A stretch of 36,816 nt of DNA. Origin: Oscillospiraceae bacterium. GTDB taxonomy: Bacteria > Bacillota > Clostridia > Oscillospirales > Acutalibacteraceae. Numbering within the stretch: position 1 is the stretch's first letter; every line of letters starts with the position of its first letter. The DNA is taken from NCBI GenBank assembly GCA_015065805.1, contig SVPN01000019.1, forward strand, positions 1 to 36,816, written 5' to 3'. The translations under genes were made by a program, and so were the position numbers. Under the pieces are notes generated by a model. The model was not told the DNA's origin. It saw nothing but the letters and a program-made list of their open reading frames with translations, and ran no database searches. Shown in pieces: positions 1 through 7,797 of this stretch.

Positions 1-23
1 ATGATCGTATTCAGCTAAAAACA

Positions 24-56
24 AAACTGACTCCGCTCGAACAACGAAGTCAGTTT
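24..56 (-). terminator. Probable intrinsic terminator downstream of purC
   Basis: Inverted repeat AAACTGACT (24-32) / AGTCAGTTT (48-56) with partly paired interior. Read on the minus strand it is followed by a T-rich run (TTTTGTTTTT), so it fits an intrinsic terminator for transcripts leaving purC about 100 bases upstream. The interval 57-154 holds no convincing gene; it contains a weak hairpin (ACTGTCC / GGGCAGT near 100-123) that I could not assign. Confidence 0.6.
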
Positions 57-154
57 GCTTGTTAAAACTTAATATTACCTGCCATAGGGGTGTTTTTGTA
101 CTGTCCGCACAAATTGGGGCAGTTCATTATGCATCGGGAGCTTTTTTGTGTTTC

Positions 155-844
155 TTACTTGCAAGCCGCAAGGATGAGCTTGGTCAGCTCCACGGGAGGC
201 ACGATCACGCCGTCCTTGTAGACGCGCATATTGCCCGAAGCGATCTCGTCGATGAGAATGACTTCGCCGTTGTTGTAGCCGAACTCGAACTTGATGTCCC
301 ACAGATCCAGACCGATCTTCTTGAGATCGTCCGCAACGATCTTGGTGATCTTGAGGGTCTGCTCCTTCATGCTTTCGAACATTTCGGGGGTCATCACGCC
401 GAGAGCCGCAAGACCTTCACCGGTGACAAGGGGATCACCCTTCTCGTCGTTCTTGAAGGTGCATTCCACGTAACCGCCCTCAAGCACGGTGCCGTCCGCG
501 ATATACTCGCCGTAGCGGCGGATGAAGCTACCCGTTGCCACAAGACGGCAGATGACCTCCAGACCGTGACCGAACACGGTGGCGGGGAGGACTTCCATCG
601 TGGCGTTTTCAATGTCAGCGCTGACATAGTGGGTTTTGATGCCGGCGGCTTTGAGAAGCTCAAAATAGTGGATGGAGGTTTCTAAGTTTGCCTTGCCGAT
701 GCCCTCAATGGTCAGACCGACGGCGTTTTCGCCGGGATCAAACACGCCGTCTTTACCGGTGCAATCGTCCTTGAACTTGAGCAGTACATTGCCGTTTTCA
801 AGCTCATAAACATCTTTGGTTTTGCCTTCATACAGTTTTTTCAT
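155..844 (-). CDS. purC: Phosphoribosylaminoimidazole-succinocarboxamide synthase (SAICAR synthetase)
   Basis: A cytoplasmic enzyme of de novo purine synthesis; it joins CAIR and L-aspartate with ATP to give SAICAR. The 229-residue length is normal for the bacterial single-domain enzyme. Visible hallmarks are the N-terminal GKTKDVYE strand, the ATP-site segment [11 protein letters not shown], the central [13 protein letters not shown] block and the family signature LWDIKFEFG near residues 180-190, followed by [13 protein letters not shown]. The start is fixed by AAAGGAG ten bases upstream of the ATG. It stands alone here without other pur genes, transcribed divergently from spo0A, behind its own promoter (883-911). 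No purine riboswitch is visible in the short leader. Identification is very secure. Confidence 0.97.
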   Translation of the reverse strand: MKKLYEGKTKDVYELENGNVLLKFKDDCTGKDGVFDPGENAVGLTIEGIGKANLETSIHYFELLKAAGIKTHYVSADIENATMEVLPATVFGHGLEVICRLVATGSFIRRYGEYIADGTVLEGGYVECTFKNDEKGDPLVTGEGLAALGVMTPEMFESMKEQTLKITKIVADDLKKIGLDLWDIKFEFGYNNGEVILIDEIASGNMRVYKDGVIVPPVELTKLILAACK

Positions 845-882
845 AAGAGGTAATCTCCTTTACGGAAAAATTCAATGGATAC

Positions 883-911
883 ATTTTATCACAAAAACCG
901 CAATAGTACAA
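883..911 (-). promoter_or_regulatory. Candidate sigma-A promoter of purC
   Basis: On the minus strand TTGTAC (906-911) is followed after 17 bases by TAAAAT (883-888), about 40 bases upstream of the purC start. The hexamers are near consensus and the spacing is ideal. A Spo0A-type box lies about 20 bases upstream of the -35. Confidence 0.6.
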
Positions 912-929
912 CTGCCAAACACAAAAAAG

Positions 930-938
930 TTTGTCGAA
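930..938 (+). promoter_or_regulatory. 0A box (predicted Spo0A-binding site)
   Basis: TTTGTCGAA matches the known Spo0A consensus TTTGTCRAA at every position. It lies in the purC-spo0A intergenic region, about 255 bases upstream of spo0A and just upstream of the purC -35. Autoregulation of spo0A through 0A boxes is known in Bacillus; whether this site acts on spo0A, purC or both is inference. Confidence 0.55.
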
Positions 939-1080
939 CAAGCAAAAAAGTTTTGGTCATCTTGCCGACGGTGTCGGAATTGCGCAAAAATCCGCAGATA
1001 ACAGAATTTTCACCTTTTGCACGCTTCTTCGCGAGGTTTCTCCGTTTTTCTTACAACGAGGTCATTGTTGTATCAAAATT

Positions 1081-1141
1081 TTACCATTTATTGGTAAAAA
1101 TCTGTTGCCAAACTCTTGCATAATTTACCAATAAATGGTAA
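1081..1141. promoter_or_regulatory. Pair of identical, inverted palindromic operators upstream of spo0A
   Basis: TTACCATTTATTGGTAA (1081-1097) and its exact reverse complement TTACCAATAAATGGTAA (1125-1141). Each half-site pair (TTACC...GGTAA) is itself dyad symmetric, and the centres are 44 bases apart, about four helical turns. The second lies in the spacer of the predicted spo0A promoter and reaches into its -10. This arrangement suits a dimeric repressor binding cooperatively or by looping. The regulator is unknown; the motif is not a 0A box. The two copies could also pair as a 17-bp hairpin, but most of it lies upstream of the predicted transcript start. Confidence 0.65.
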
Positions 1142-1144
1142 TAT
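1116..1144 (+). promoter_or_regulatory. Candidate promoter of spo0A
   Basis: TTGCAT (1116-1121), a 17-base spacer and TAATAT (1139-1144) with an extended -10 TG at 1136-1137. Predicted transcription start is near 1151, giving a leader of about 40 bases. The spacer is almost entirely operator palindrome, so occupancy should directly compete with RNA polymerase. Confidence 0.6.
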
Positions 1145-1192
1145 CTTCTTGCAGAGAACAGCAAACTACAACATTGACCGGAGGTAACAAGG

Positions 1193-1969
1193 ATGATGGA
1201 AAAACAAATCAAGGTATTAATGGCCGACAACAGTGAGCAATTCGGCAAGCCGTGTGCGCAGGTGATGCGATCCAAGGGGCTGGATGTTCAGCTTCTTCCC
1301 AAAGACGGACGGCAGCTGCTGGATACCATCGTGCGGGAATCGCCCGATGTGGTGATTATGGATGTCTTTCTTCCGCGGCTGGATGCCATCGGCGTGATGC
1401 GCGAGGCGACCAACCGTTGCCAGGGGGAACGTCCGCATTTTATGGTGATGTCGGGATTTGACAACGCGGATCTCGAATATGAGACGATGCGGGCGGGAGC
1501 GGAATATTATTTCCTGAAGCCGTTTGATGCGGCGGATATGTCCGAGCGCATCATCAGCCTGTGCCGCAAACGTGCGGATGTGCCGCGTATTGATCGCCTG
1601 AGTCAGAATAATGCGAGCAATCTGGAGATCCGCGTGACCGATATCATTCATCAGATCGGTGTTCCCGCCCATATAAAAGGGTATCAATACCTGCGCGATG
1701 CGATTCTGATGGCGATCGAGGATGACGGGATCATCAACGCGGTTACAAAGCGGCTGTATCCCGCTGTCGCCAAAAAACACGCAACCACGTCATCGCGTGT
1801 GGAACGTGCCATCCGTCACGCCATTGAGGTGGCATGGGACAGAGGGGATGTGGATGTGCTCAATTCCTATTTCGGGTACACGATCCATAACGGACGGGGT
1901 AAGCCGACCAACAGCGAATTTATCGCGATGATCTCCGATAAATTCCGCCTGCAACTGAAAATATCGTAA
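1193..1969 (+). CDS. spo0A: Sporulation master response regulator Spo0A
   Basis: Phosphorelay-controlled transcription factor governing entry into sporulation or stationary phase. Residues about 5-125 form a receiver: phospho-acceptor D57 in [12 protein letters not shown], the conserved Ser in VMSGF and Lys in FLKPFD. The usual DD acidic pair reads A-D12-N13 here, so one pocket acid is replaced by Asn. Residues about 140-258 are the diagnostic Spo0A DNA-binding domain, including [12 protein letters not shown], the recognition helix segment [15 protein letters not shown] and [21 protein letters not shown] at 1180-1185 precedes two consecutive ATG codons (1193, 1196); the first has 7-base spacing and is used here. 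No sporulation neighbours such as spoIVB are adjacent. The 0A box at 930-938 suggests autoregulation. Confidence 0.95.
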   Translation: MMEKQIKVLMADNSEQFGKPCAQVMRSKGLDVQLLPKDGRQLLDTIVRESPDVVIMDVFLPRLDAIGVMREATNRCQGERPHFMVMSGFDNADLEYETMRAGAEYYFLKPFDAADMSERIISLCRKRADVPRIDRLSQNNASNLEIRVTDIIHQIGVPAHIKGYQYLRDAILMAIEDDGIINAVTKRLYPAVAKKHATTSSRVERAIRHAIEVAWDRGDVDVLNSYFGYTIHNGRGKPTNSEFIAMISDKFRLQLKIS

Positions 1970-1974
1970 AAATT

Positions 1975-2001
1975 ACCCCCGAAGCCAATCGCTTCGGGGG
2001 T
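1975..2001 (-). terminator. Intrinsic terminator between convergent spo0A and nuclease genes
   Basis: A perfect 11-bp GC-rich stem, ACCCCCGAAGC (1975-1985) and GCTTCGGGGGT (1991-2001), with a 5-base loop. On the minus strand it is followed by AATTTTTA, so it best terminates the nuclease operon. It may also stop spo0A transcripts, although the plus-strand tail is poor in U. Confidence 0.8.
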
Positions 2002-2009
2002 ACTGAATT

Positions 2010-2879
2010 TCATTCAAAACAGCAGCAGGCTTTTTCGTAGCCCTGTCGGAGCAGTTCTTCCAAGTCACCGTTATATCCCTGACGGTTGTGTTCACTGATG
2101 GAGCTTGCGGAAGTGCAGGCGGATTTGTGCACTTTTTTGGAGTTGGTGTTGAGAATGTATGCGGCGTCATCGTACGGCACTGCGGGTAGGATGTCTTTGT
2201 TGAAGGTTGCTTTGCCGTTTGTGTAGTCGATGCGGACAAACGGCTGTACGTTGTAGCAGTACACAAAAAAGCAGATGCCCTCGCCGTTATCCTCCACCGA
2301 AAAGGCTTCCATTGTTACACCGCTTGCCAGGAGATTGCCCCCGTCAAAGACAGGCGTAACGCGGTACAGCACGTGGTTGCCGGTTTCGCGGATATAGTCC
2401 GCTACCATATTTTCAAACGGAAGCATACCTTCGATATTCAGGTAGCGAGTACCCGTGATCAGGTTGCAGGCGTTGGCATTTTCGCCGGAAAGCTGATATC
2501 CGATCAGGTGACAGCGGTTGTAGAGATACTTGCCGTCCACAAAATCGAACTTGACCGTCTGCCAGCCACTGGGCTTGACAGAGCCGATGCTGCCGCGCTC
2601 TTCGGTCGGCATCAGCTCGGGACCCAAGCATGCTACCGTATACCCGCACCGACCGAGCAGATCCTGCGGACTGTAATACTCATACGCAGATACCGTCATA
2701 TGCCGCTGTGTAAACAGCGGCCGATTGTCATTGAGTGTGACATACGGGTCACCGCGGTATGCAGGAATATCGTCCGAGTCGATGTCGGGAGCCGAGGGGG
2801 TTATCGGTTGGCAGCCGACTGCCGGGAGGCAGAGCAGGACGCACAGGAGCAGTACCGAAATCCGACGGAGGATGGTCAT
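2010..2879 (-). CDS. Secreted DNA/RNA non-specific endonuclease, predicted lipoprotein
   Basis: Residues 1-23 form a lipoprotein-type signal (hydrophobic run then LPAVGC, lipid-acceptor Cys23), so the enzyme is probably anchored outside the membrane. Residues about 75-230 match the EndA/DNA-entry-nuclease family: the catalytic-region motif YNRCHLIGYQLSG (putative general-base H124) followed by NLITGTRYLNIEGMLPFE. The C-terminal part (about 240-289) has a small Cys-containing motif (ILNTNSKKVHKSAC ... YEKACC) resembling the Ada-like cysteine module often fused to such nucleases. Its start overlaps the preceding gene's stop by four bases (ATGA), indicating translational coupling in a three-gene operon. 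A role in nucleic-acid scavenging or DNA uptake is inference from the family. Confidence 0.85.
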   Translation of the reverse strand: MTILRRISVLLLCVLLCLPAVGCQPITPSAPDIDSDDIPAYRGDPYVTLNDNRPLFTQRHMTVSAYEYYSPQDLLGRCGYTVACLGPELMPTEERGSIGSVKPSGWQTVKFDFVDGKYLYNRCHLIGYQLSGENANACNLITGTRYLNIEGMLPFENMVADYIRETGNHVLYRVTPVFDGGNLLASGVTMEAFSVEDNGEGICFFVYCYNVQPFVRIDYTNGKATFNKDILPAVPYDDAAYILNTNSKKVHKSACTSASSISEHNRQGYNGDLEELLRQGYEKACCCFE

Positions 2880-3289
2880 ACAGCGTCCTCCTTTTCATAG
2901 CGGTCTACGGTGATCCTATCGTGGGAGGAGCCTGCAAATTCCTCGGTGCAGACAAGCCGAAATCCCGTTTGAATCGGATCAAACGGGAAATAACGGTCTG
3001 CCGGATAGCGGCGGTTCCACCGATAGAGAAGCAGGGTATCGGGCGTGCTTTGCGGGAACTCGCCGTCCTCCACAAAGCACGCATCCGTCTCCTTCACAAG
3101 CTGTGCATAGTGCTCGTCGCCCTGCACGGGTGCGTTGGGCTTGAACTGCGCGGCAGAATACGGACTCATCCACAGTGTGATGCCGTCGCACGCACGGAGC
3201 ATATGCTCTCGCAACAAGCGGTCTTTGCTTTGTCGGCGGGCATTGAACATCATCCCGCCGTTATCGTCCAGACAAGCAATCAGAATCAT
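2876..3289 (-). CDS. Conserved small protein of unknown function (sometimes labelled ribonuclease Z)
   Basis: A 137-residue soluble protein starting MILIACLDDNGGMMFNARRQ, with later motifs ITLWMSPYSAAQF, LYRWNRRYPADRYFP and TEEFAGSSHDRI. I recognise this pattern from clostridial proteins of unknown role that are sometimes called ribonuclease Z. It has none of the HxHxDH metallo-beta-lactamase motifs that such a name would require, so I do not adopt that function. It begins six bases after the zinc-ribbon gene and lacks a strong ribosome site, so translation is probably coupled to it; its own stop overlaps the nuclease start. The operon links it to surface or nucleic-acid functions, but its role is not known. 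Confidence 0.8.
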   Translation of the reverse strand: MILIACLDDNGGMMFNARRQSKDRLLREHMLRACDGITLWMSPYSAAQFKPNAPVQGDEHYAQLVKETDACFVEDGEFPQSTPDTLLLYRWNRRYPADRYFPFDPIQTGFRLVCTEEFAGSSHDRITVDRYEKEDAV

Positions 3290-3295
3290 AGCGGA

Positions 3296-5203
3296 TTACA
3301 AGCCGAACATATCGTCATAGTCGCCGTAGTAGGGATCATCTTCGAAATCACCGAAGTCACCGTAGTAGGGGTCGTCTTCGAAATCACCGAAGTCACCGTA
3401 GTAGGGATCATCTTCGAAATCACCGAAGTCGCCGTAGTAGGGATCATCTTCGAAATCACCGAAGTCACCGTAGTAAGGGTCATCGCCGTAATCGCCGTAG
3501 ATGTCGCCGTAATCACCGAACAGCTCTTTGAGATATTCGGCCATCGCTTCCTCGTAGTACGGAGTATCCTCCAGGTAACCCAGACGGGTGCTCAGCAGGG
3601 TGCTTTTCAGACCGCTGAGGAGCTCCTCGGGAAGATTGGCGTTTTTCAGTTTTTCGACAAGGGGATCGATCGTCCACTCATAGCACCATTTGGCAACCTC
3701 AAGGGTGTCCGTGCCGTCAACCGTCTGCTCCTTGGAGGGAAGGGTGATATCGGGGATATCCTTGCCTTCTAAAAGGGTCATTGTATAGTCAAGACCCAGC
3801 AGTGTTTCCTCGTTGAATTGGGCGGATGTTTTGACGGAGTAGGTGTTGCTGTCTTTGGAGAGTGTGGCAACAAGTGCACCGGAACTACCGAGGTCCAGAT
3901 CAAACGCGGAGAGCAGATCGCCCGTCGGGATCAGACGGATTTCGCCGCTGAACGCCTCGGTGTTCAGATCGCTCACGGTCAGCGAGCCGCAGTCCTTGTT
4001 GTTGACCAGCAACGAATACATACCGTTGAGGGTGCCGTTTTTGTCGGTCATCTCACCGTTGAGTGTGATCGTCGAAAGGCTGAACTGCGAATGAGTCGTG
4101 TTGCCGTCCTTGGCAGTCTTGTAGGAGAAGATGTCCTCGCCGTCGATCACCAGATCGCGACCGATGATCTCGTGCTTGCCGTTCACATAGGAGTTGTAGG
4201 TGAGGATATCGGTGTCGCCGTCAAGATATTTTGCGGCATCCTCCAACGATTCAAGAGCCTTATCAATGGAATCGCAAAGCTTGGTGTAATCCTCTTCACT
4301 GCTGTGACGGACGGTGAGCTCTTTGAGTGCCTTGTTGTCTTTGAGCATCACAAGGACCTCTTTCAAAGCATCGGAAAGCTCCGCCTCGGTGACGTGCAGG
4401 CTCAGCACGGTGCAACCCTGCTCCACGCCGTTGACAACATAGCTGTTGTCTTCCTTGGTGACGTTGTCAAACGAATTCACAAACGTTTTGAAGCAGTCAC
4501 CGAGAAGCTCTGCAAGCTGCTCCTGATCCTGTTCGGAAAGAACAAAGGAGTCAGGATCAACCGCGGTTTCGTTCTCGCCCTTGATGTACAGATATTTCTC
4601 GTTGAGTTCTTTAATGCCGAAGTACAGATCCTGCGTGTCGGTATCGCCGCAGCATTCCAGCGACAGGAGGGCTTCCTCGCCGTAGCGGATGTCGAAAACG
4701 TATTTCAGCAGATTTCCCTTCATATGGGTATTCATATTGAAGGTGATGTCTTCGCTGATGACCGATGCCAGATAGGAATCCTCAGGGAACCAAAGCTTGA
4801 ACGACTGATCGATGCCGGCACCGTCAGAGGGAGCGTTTACCGTACCAATCAGGCTGTCACCGGCATTAAGAAGCTGCTTGGTTTCGGTGAAGACCATATA
4901 ATCCTGCGGGGAACCGAAGGCTTTGACGGAAGCACCTAAAATTGCGCTCCAGTTCAGCACGGCCACCAATGCAAGCACAGCCACAACCGCGATCACCGCG
5001 ATGGCGATGCCCGGGCGTTTCTTTTTGGGTTGCACCTCTTCGGGAGCGGGAGAGGGATTGGGGTTGAATTGCTCCGAGGTAAACGCCGGTGCTTCTTCGA
5101 CAGGAGCGGGAGCGGGATCTTGCGCGACCGCGGCTCCGCAATTCGGGCAGAACGTGACGCCGTCTGCCATCTCTTGAGAACAGAACTTACAGATCATTTG
5201 CAT
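3296..5203 (-). CDS. Zinc-ribbon membrane protein with large exterior domain and Gly/Asp/Tyr repeat tail
   Basis: About 635 residues with the start at 5203 (ATG preceded by AAAGAAAG eight bases upstream). An earlier in-frame ATG at 5269 overlaps the promoter -35 and lies upstream of the predicted transcript start, so it is rejected. The N-terminus carries a four-Cys zinc ribbon (C5, C8, C19, C22), then a Pro/Ala/Glu-rich linker, one transmembrane helix at about 65-84 and a large presumably extracytoplasmic domain without a family I recognise. The C-terminus has four 12-residue units of DDPYYGDFGDFE and further Tyr/Gly/Asp sequence, strongly acidic. It is first in an operon with the small conserved protein and the secreted nuclease. 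A surface or sensing role is plausible; the exact function is unknown. Confidence 0.85.
   Translation of the reverse strand: MQMICKFCSQEMADGVTFCPNCGAAVAQDPAPAPVEEAPAFTSEQFNPNPSPAPEEVQPKKKRPGIAIAVIAVVAVLALVAVLNWSAILGASVKAFGSPQDYMVFTETKQLLNAGDSLIGTVNAPSDGAGIDQSFKLWFPEDSYLASVISEDITFNMNTHMKGNLLKYVFDIRYGEEALLSLECCGDTDTQDLYFGIKELNEKYLYIKGENETAVDPDSFVLSEQDQEQLAELLGDCFKTFVNSFDNVTKEDNSYVVNGVEQGCTVLSLHVTEAELSDALKEVLVMLKDNKALKELTVRHSSEEDYTKLCDSIDKALESLEDAAKYLDGDTDILTYNSYVNGKHEIIGRDLVIDGEDIFSYKTAKDGNTTHSQFSLSTITLNGEMTDKNGTLNGMYSLLVNNKDCGSLTVSDLNTEAFSGEIRLIPTGDLLSAFDLDLGSSGALVATLSKDSNTYSVKTSAQFNEETLLGLDYTMTLLEGKDIPDITLPSKEQTVDGTDTLEVAKWCYEWTIDPLVEKLKNANLPEELLSGLKSTLLSTRLGYLEDTPYYEEAMAEYLKELFGDYGDIYGDYGDDPYYGDFGDFEDDPYYGDFGDFEDDPYYGDFGDFEDDPYYGDFGDFEDDPYYGDYDDMFGL
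3320..3484 (-). repeat. In-frame 36-bp tandem repeat (four units plus a partial one)
   Basis: Units start at 3320, 3356, 3392 and 3428, with a partial unit from 3464. They differ at only a few mostly synonymous positions and encode the 12-residue Gly/Asp/Tyr/Phe repeat of the zinc-ribbon protein. Near-identity implies recent expansion and likely copy-number variation between strains. Confidence 0.9.
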
Positions 5204-5240
5204 ACACCATACTTTCTTTTTTGGGTTTATGGGATATATC

Positions 5241-5269
5241 ATTATAGCACGTTCGTCAAAGAAAAGCAA
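5241..5269 (-). promoter_or_regulatory. Promoter of the zinc-ribbon/nuclease operon
   Basis: On the minus strand TTGCTT (5264-5269), 17 bases, then TATAAT (5241-5246) with an extended -10 TG. The predicted transcript starts near 5234, which fixes the zinc-ribbon start downstream at 5203. A partial 0A-like sequence TTGTCGAT (5274-5281) lies just upstream, between this and the divergent promoter. Confidence 0.75.
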
Positions 5270-5298
5270 TAAGTTGTCGATTCTTTAACCGTACTATG

Positions 5299-5327
5299 TT
5301 GACAAAATTGGTTGATTTTTGTATAAT
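5299..5327 (+). promoter_or_regulatory. Consensus sigma-A promoter of the GH13 gene
   Basis: TTGACA (5299-5304), a 17-base spacer and TATAAT (5322-5327), a perfect match to the housekeeping consensus. Predicted start near 5334 leaves a leader of about 30 bases before the ATG at 5365. It diverges from the zinc-ribbon promoter. Confidence 0.85.
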
Positions 5328-5364
5328 AATCACAATACCAACGATTCCTTATGAGGTGATTTCT

Positions 5365-6675
5365 ATGTGGTTTGACCAGTCTGTCGTGTATCAGATCTAT
5401 CCGCTTGGCTTTTGCGGTGCACCGCTTCAAAATGATGGGGTTGCGGTGTTACGACTGCCGAAGATCAAAGAGTGGGTGGCGCATATCAAATCGCTCGGGG
5501 CAACCTGCGTGCTGTTCAACCCGCTGTTTGAGAGCGATGCACACGGCTACGATACCCGTGATTATTTCAAGGTGGACACCCGTTTGGGTACCAACGAGGA
5601 TTTTAAGGATGTGTGCGCGTGCCTGCACGAAAACGGCCTGAAAGTTATGCTTGACGGTGTGTTCAATCATGTCGGACGCGGCTTCTGGGCGTTTCGCGAT
5701 GTGCAGGAGAAAAAATGGGACAGCCCGTACAAGGACTGGTTTCACATTTCCTTTGACGGCAACTCCGCGTATAACGACGGCTTCTGGTACGAGGGCTGGG
5801 AAGGGCATTTTGAGCTTGTCAAGCTGAATCTTTGGAACGGCGATGTACGTGCGCATCTGTTTGAGGCGGTTCGCTTCTGGGTCAACGAATTCGGTATTGA
5901 CGGTCTTCGCCTGGATGTGGCATATTGCCTGCAACCCGAATTTTTGTCGGAGCTTCGTCGCTTCACAAACGGTCTCAAACCCGATTTTGTGCTGATGGGT
6001 GAAACGCTTCACGGCGACTACAACCGCTGGATGAACGACAACGCCTGCCACAGTGTTACAAACTATGAATGCTATAAAGGGCTGTATTCCAGCTTCAACT
6101 GTGCCAATATGCACGAGATCTCTTACAGCCTGCACCGTCAGTTCGGTGCGGATCACTGGTGCCTGTACACGGGTAAGCATCTGCTGAGCTTTGTCGATAA
6201 TCACGACGTGACCCGTATCGCGTCTATTCTGGAAAATGAGAAGCATCTGCCGCTGATTTACGGTATGCTGTTCGGTATGCCGGGTGTGCCGTCGGTGTAT
6301 TACGGCAGTGAATGGGGTGAAAAAGCCAACAAATCCGACGGTGATGCGACATTGCGCAAATGCTTTGAGGCGCCGCAGACGAATGAACTGACCGCGTTTA
6401 TATCGCGTCTTGCCGCAGTGAAAACGGCAAGTTCCGCGCTGTGCTTCGGCGGCTACAAGAATTTGGTGGTGCAACCCAATCAGCTGATCTTTGAACGCCG
6501 CTGTGACAGTGAGCGTGTGATCGTGGCGATCAACGCCGACAGCGCACCGTTTTACGCCCATTTTGATGCGGGATGCGGAACAGCGGTGGATCTTCTCACG
6601 GGTCAGCCGCACGATTTCGGCGGCGGCAGTGAGTTGGCACCGTATTCGTGTTATTTCTGGAAAACCGAGCGTTGA
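5365..6675 (+). CDS. Cytoplasmic GH13 alpha-amylase-family glycosidase
   Basis: A TIM-barrel alpha-glucan-active enzyme of 436 residues. The four GH13 regions are visible: DGVFNHVG (region I), GLRLDVA with nucleophile D184 (region II), MGETLHGDY with acid/base E213 (region III) and FVDNHDVTRI with D281 (region IV). There is no signal peptide, no N-terminal CBM34 or CBM48 and only a short C-terminal beta domain, so it is probably an intracellular maltodextrin-type hydrolase or transferase; exact specificity cannot be read. The start at 5365 follows GAGGTG and lies downstream of the promoter; an earlier in-frame ATG at 5296 overlaps the -35. The metallophosphoesterase gene follows 57 bases later and may be co-transcribed. 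Confidence 0.92.
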   Translation: MWFDQSVVYQIYPLGFCGAPLQNDGVAVLRLPKIKEWVAHIKSLGATCVLFNPLFESDAHGYDTRDYFKVDTRLGTNEDFKDVCACLHENGLKVMLDGVFNHVGRGFWAFRDVQEKKWDSPYKDWFHISFDGNSAYNDGFWYEGWEGHFELVKLNLWNGDVRAHLFEAVRFWVNEFGIDGLRLDVAYCLQPEFLSELRRFTNGLKPDFVLMGETLHGDYNRWMNDNACHSVTNYECYKGLYSSFNCANMHEISYSLHRQFGADHWCLYTGKHLLSFVDNHDVTRIASILENEKHLPLIYGMLFGMPGVPSVYYGSEWGEKANKSDGDATLRKCFEAPQTNELTAFISRLAAVKTASSALCFGGYKNLVVQPNQLIFERRCDSERVIVAINADSAPFYAHFDAGCGTAVDLLTGQPHDFGGGSELAPYSCYFWKTER

Positions 6676-6732
6676 CCCTGCTATAGTATATATCAACTGC
6701 AGTAAAGCGTTTTCGCAAAAGGAGAGATCGGC

Positions 6733-7797
6733 ATGCTGGCATATTCTCCCGCGGTGTTCGCGGTGGAGGAGACTTATCAGATCATCGCTCTTGTGAAGGC
6801 ACCCTGTCTGTTTTGGGTGCAGGTGGGGGACGGCGTATACGGCGATCAGCAAAACGGCGTGATGCGTTCGGATACCGAAGTGCATCGCGTGACTGTACCG
6901 ATGAAGGTGCTCGACGAAGCGGGCAGCTATACGGTGCGCGTGAAGCCGGTCACGGAGCGCAAGCCCTATTTCACACAGACTGCCCGAGAGGAAGCGTACA
7001 CGTTTTCGTTTCGCGCAGTTCCCGATAAAGGGAATATACGGGCGTATCACATTGCCGATGCACACGGCCTTGTCACAGAGCCGATCGAGGCCGCTAAAGC
7101 CTTTGGCGACATCGATATTCTGATTCTCAACGGCGATCTGATCAGCTATTGCGATCAGAAAGAGGAACTGTACGGCGTCTTTGCGCTTATGGACGCCATC
7201 ACCAAAGGTGGGATTCCCGTGGTGTACGCCCGCGGCAACCACGACCTGCGCGGTCGCTTTGCCGAGCATCGCACCGCGTATACGCCGCTTGCAAACGGCA
7301 AGCCGTATTTCACCTTCCGCCTCGGACGCATCTGGGGGTTGATTCTCGACTGTGCGGAGGATAAGCCCGACGATCATCCCGAATACGGTTCGACCGTCTG
7401 TTGCCGTGCCTTCCGTGAAGAGCAAACGGCATTTTTGCAGGCGGTCATCGCACAAAAGGCATACGAAGCGGACGGCATTACAACGCGAGTGCTGATTTCG
7501 CACAACCCGTTCACGCACGTGAATCCGTCACCGTTCGATATCGAAACGGATCTCTATCGCGAGTGGGCGCGTCTGATCAAGGAGCACATCCGCCCCGATG
7601 TGATGCTCAGCGGTCATCAGCACCTGACGCAGGTGTTTCCCGTCGGCGGGGAATACGATCACCTCGGTCAACCGTGTCCGCTGGTGATCGGCGGCACCTA
7701 TAAAGAGCATTATTATGCAGGTGCGGGCATCACGTTCACGGAAAACGGCTGGCGCATTATGTTCACCGATAGCCATCATCGGATCATCAGCGGATAA
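6733..7797 (+). CDS. Calcineurin-like metallophosphoesterase with N-terminal beta domain
   Basis: A two-metal phosphoesterase of 354 residues. All five metallophosphoesterase blocks are present: D109-A-H111, GD135, GNHD (N169, H170), H257 in LISHNPF and GHQH (H295, H297). Residues about 10-95 form a beta-rich segment resembling the fibronectin-like domain before purple-acid-phosphatase-type enzymes. The N-terminus is mildly hydrophobic but not a convincing signal peptide, so location is uncertain. The ATG at 6733 follows AAAGGAG with 8-base spacing. It lies downstream of the GH13 gene on the same strand, perhaps in one transcript. The substrate (phosphomonoester or diester) cannot be determined. 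Confidence 0.9.
   Translation: MLAYSPAVFAVEETYQIIALVKAPCLFWVQVGDGVYGDQQNGVMRSDTEVHRVTVPMKVLDEAGSYTVRVKPVTERKPYFTQTAREEAYTFSFRAVPDKGNIRAYHIADAHGLVTEPIEAAKAFGDIDILILNGDLISYCDQKEELYGVFALMDAITKGGIPVVYARGNHDLRGRFAEHRTAYTPLANGKPYFTFRLGRIWGLILDCAEDKPDDHPEYGSTVCCRAFREEQTAFLQAVIAQKAYEADGITTRVLISHNPFTHVNPSPFDIETDLYREWARLIKEHIRPDVMLSGHQHLTQVFPVGGEYDHLGQPCPLVIGGTYKEHYYAGAGITFTENGWRIMFTDSHHRIISG

Noticed and set aside
816..1134. Several short plus-strand open frames between purC and spo0A
   Set aside because: They lack ribosome sites and family features and overlap the promoters and operators.
2876..3289. Ribonuclease Z as the name for the small conserved protein
   Set aside because: No HxHxDH or other metallo-beta-lactamase motifs and far too short for RNase Z.
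3320..3484. Regular 36-bp repeats resembling a CRISPR array
   Set aside because: Units are directly abutting with no spacers, are in frame with a clear gene and encode a protein repeat.
2759..3772. Plus-strand open frame with repetitive valine/isoleucine-rich sequence
   Set aside because: It is the antisense image of the nuclease operon and of the 36-bp coding repeats.
5274..5281. Second 0A box between the zinc-ribbon and GH13 promoters
   Set aside because: TTGTCGAT departs from the consensus at the last base; one mismatch in a short motif is too weak to call alone.
5449..7518. Long minus-strand open frame crossing the GH13 and metallophosphoesterase genes
   Set aside because: It spans two unrelated plus-strand genes with intact catalytic motifs, which a real gene would not do.
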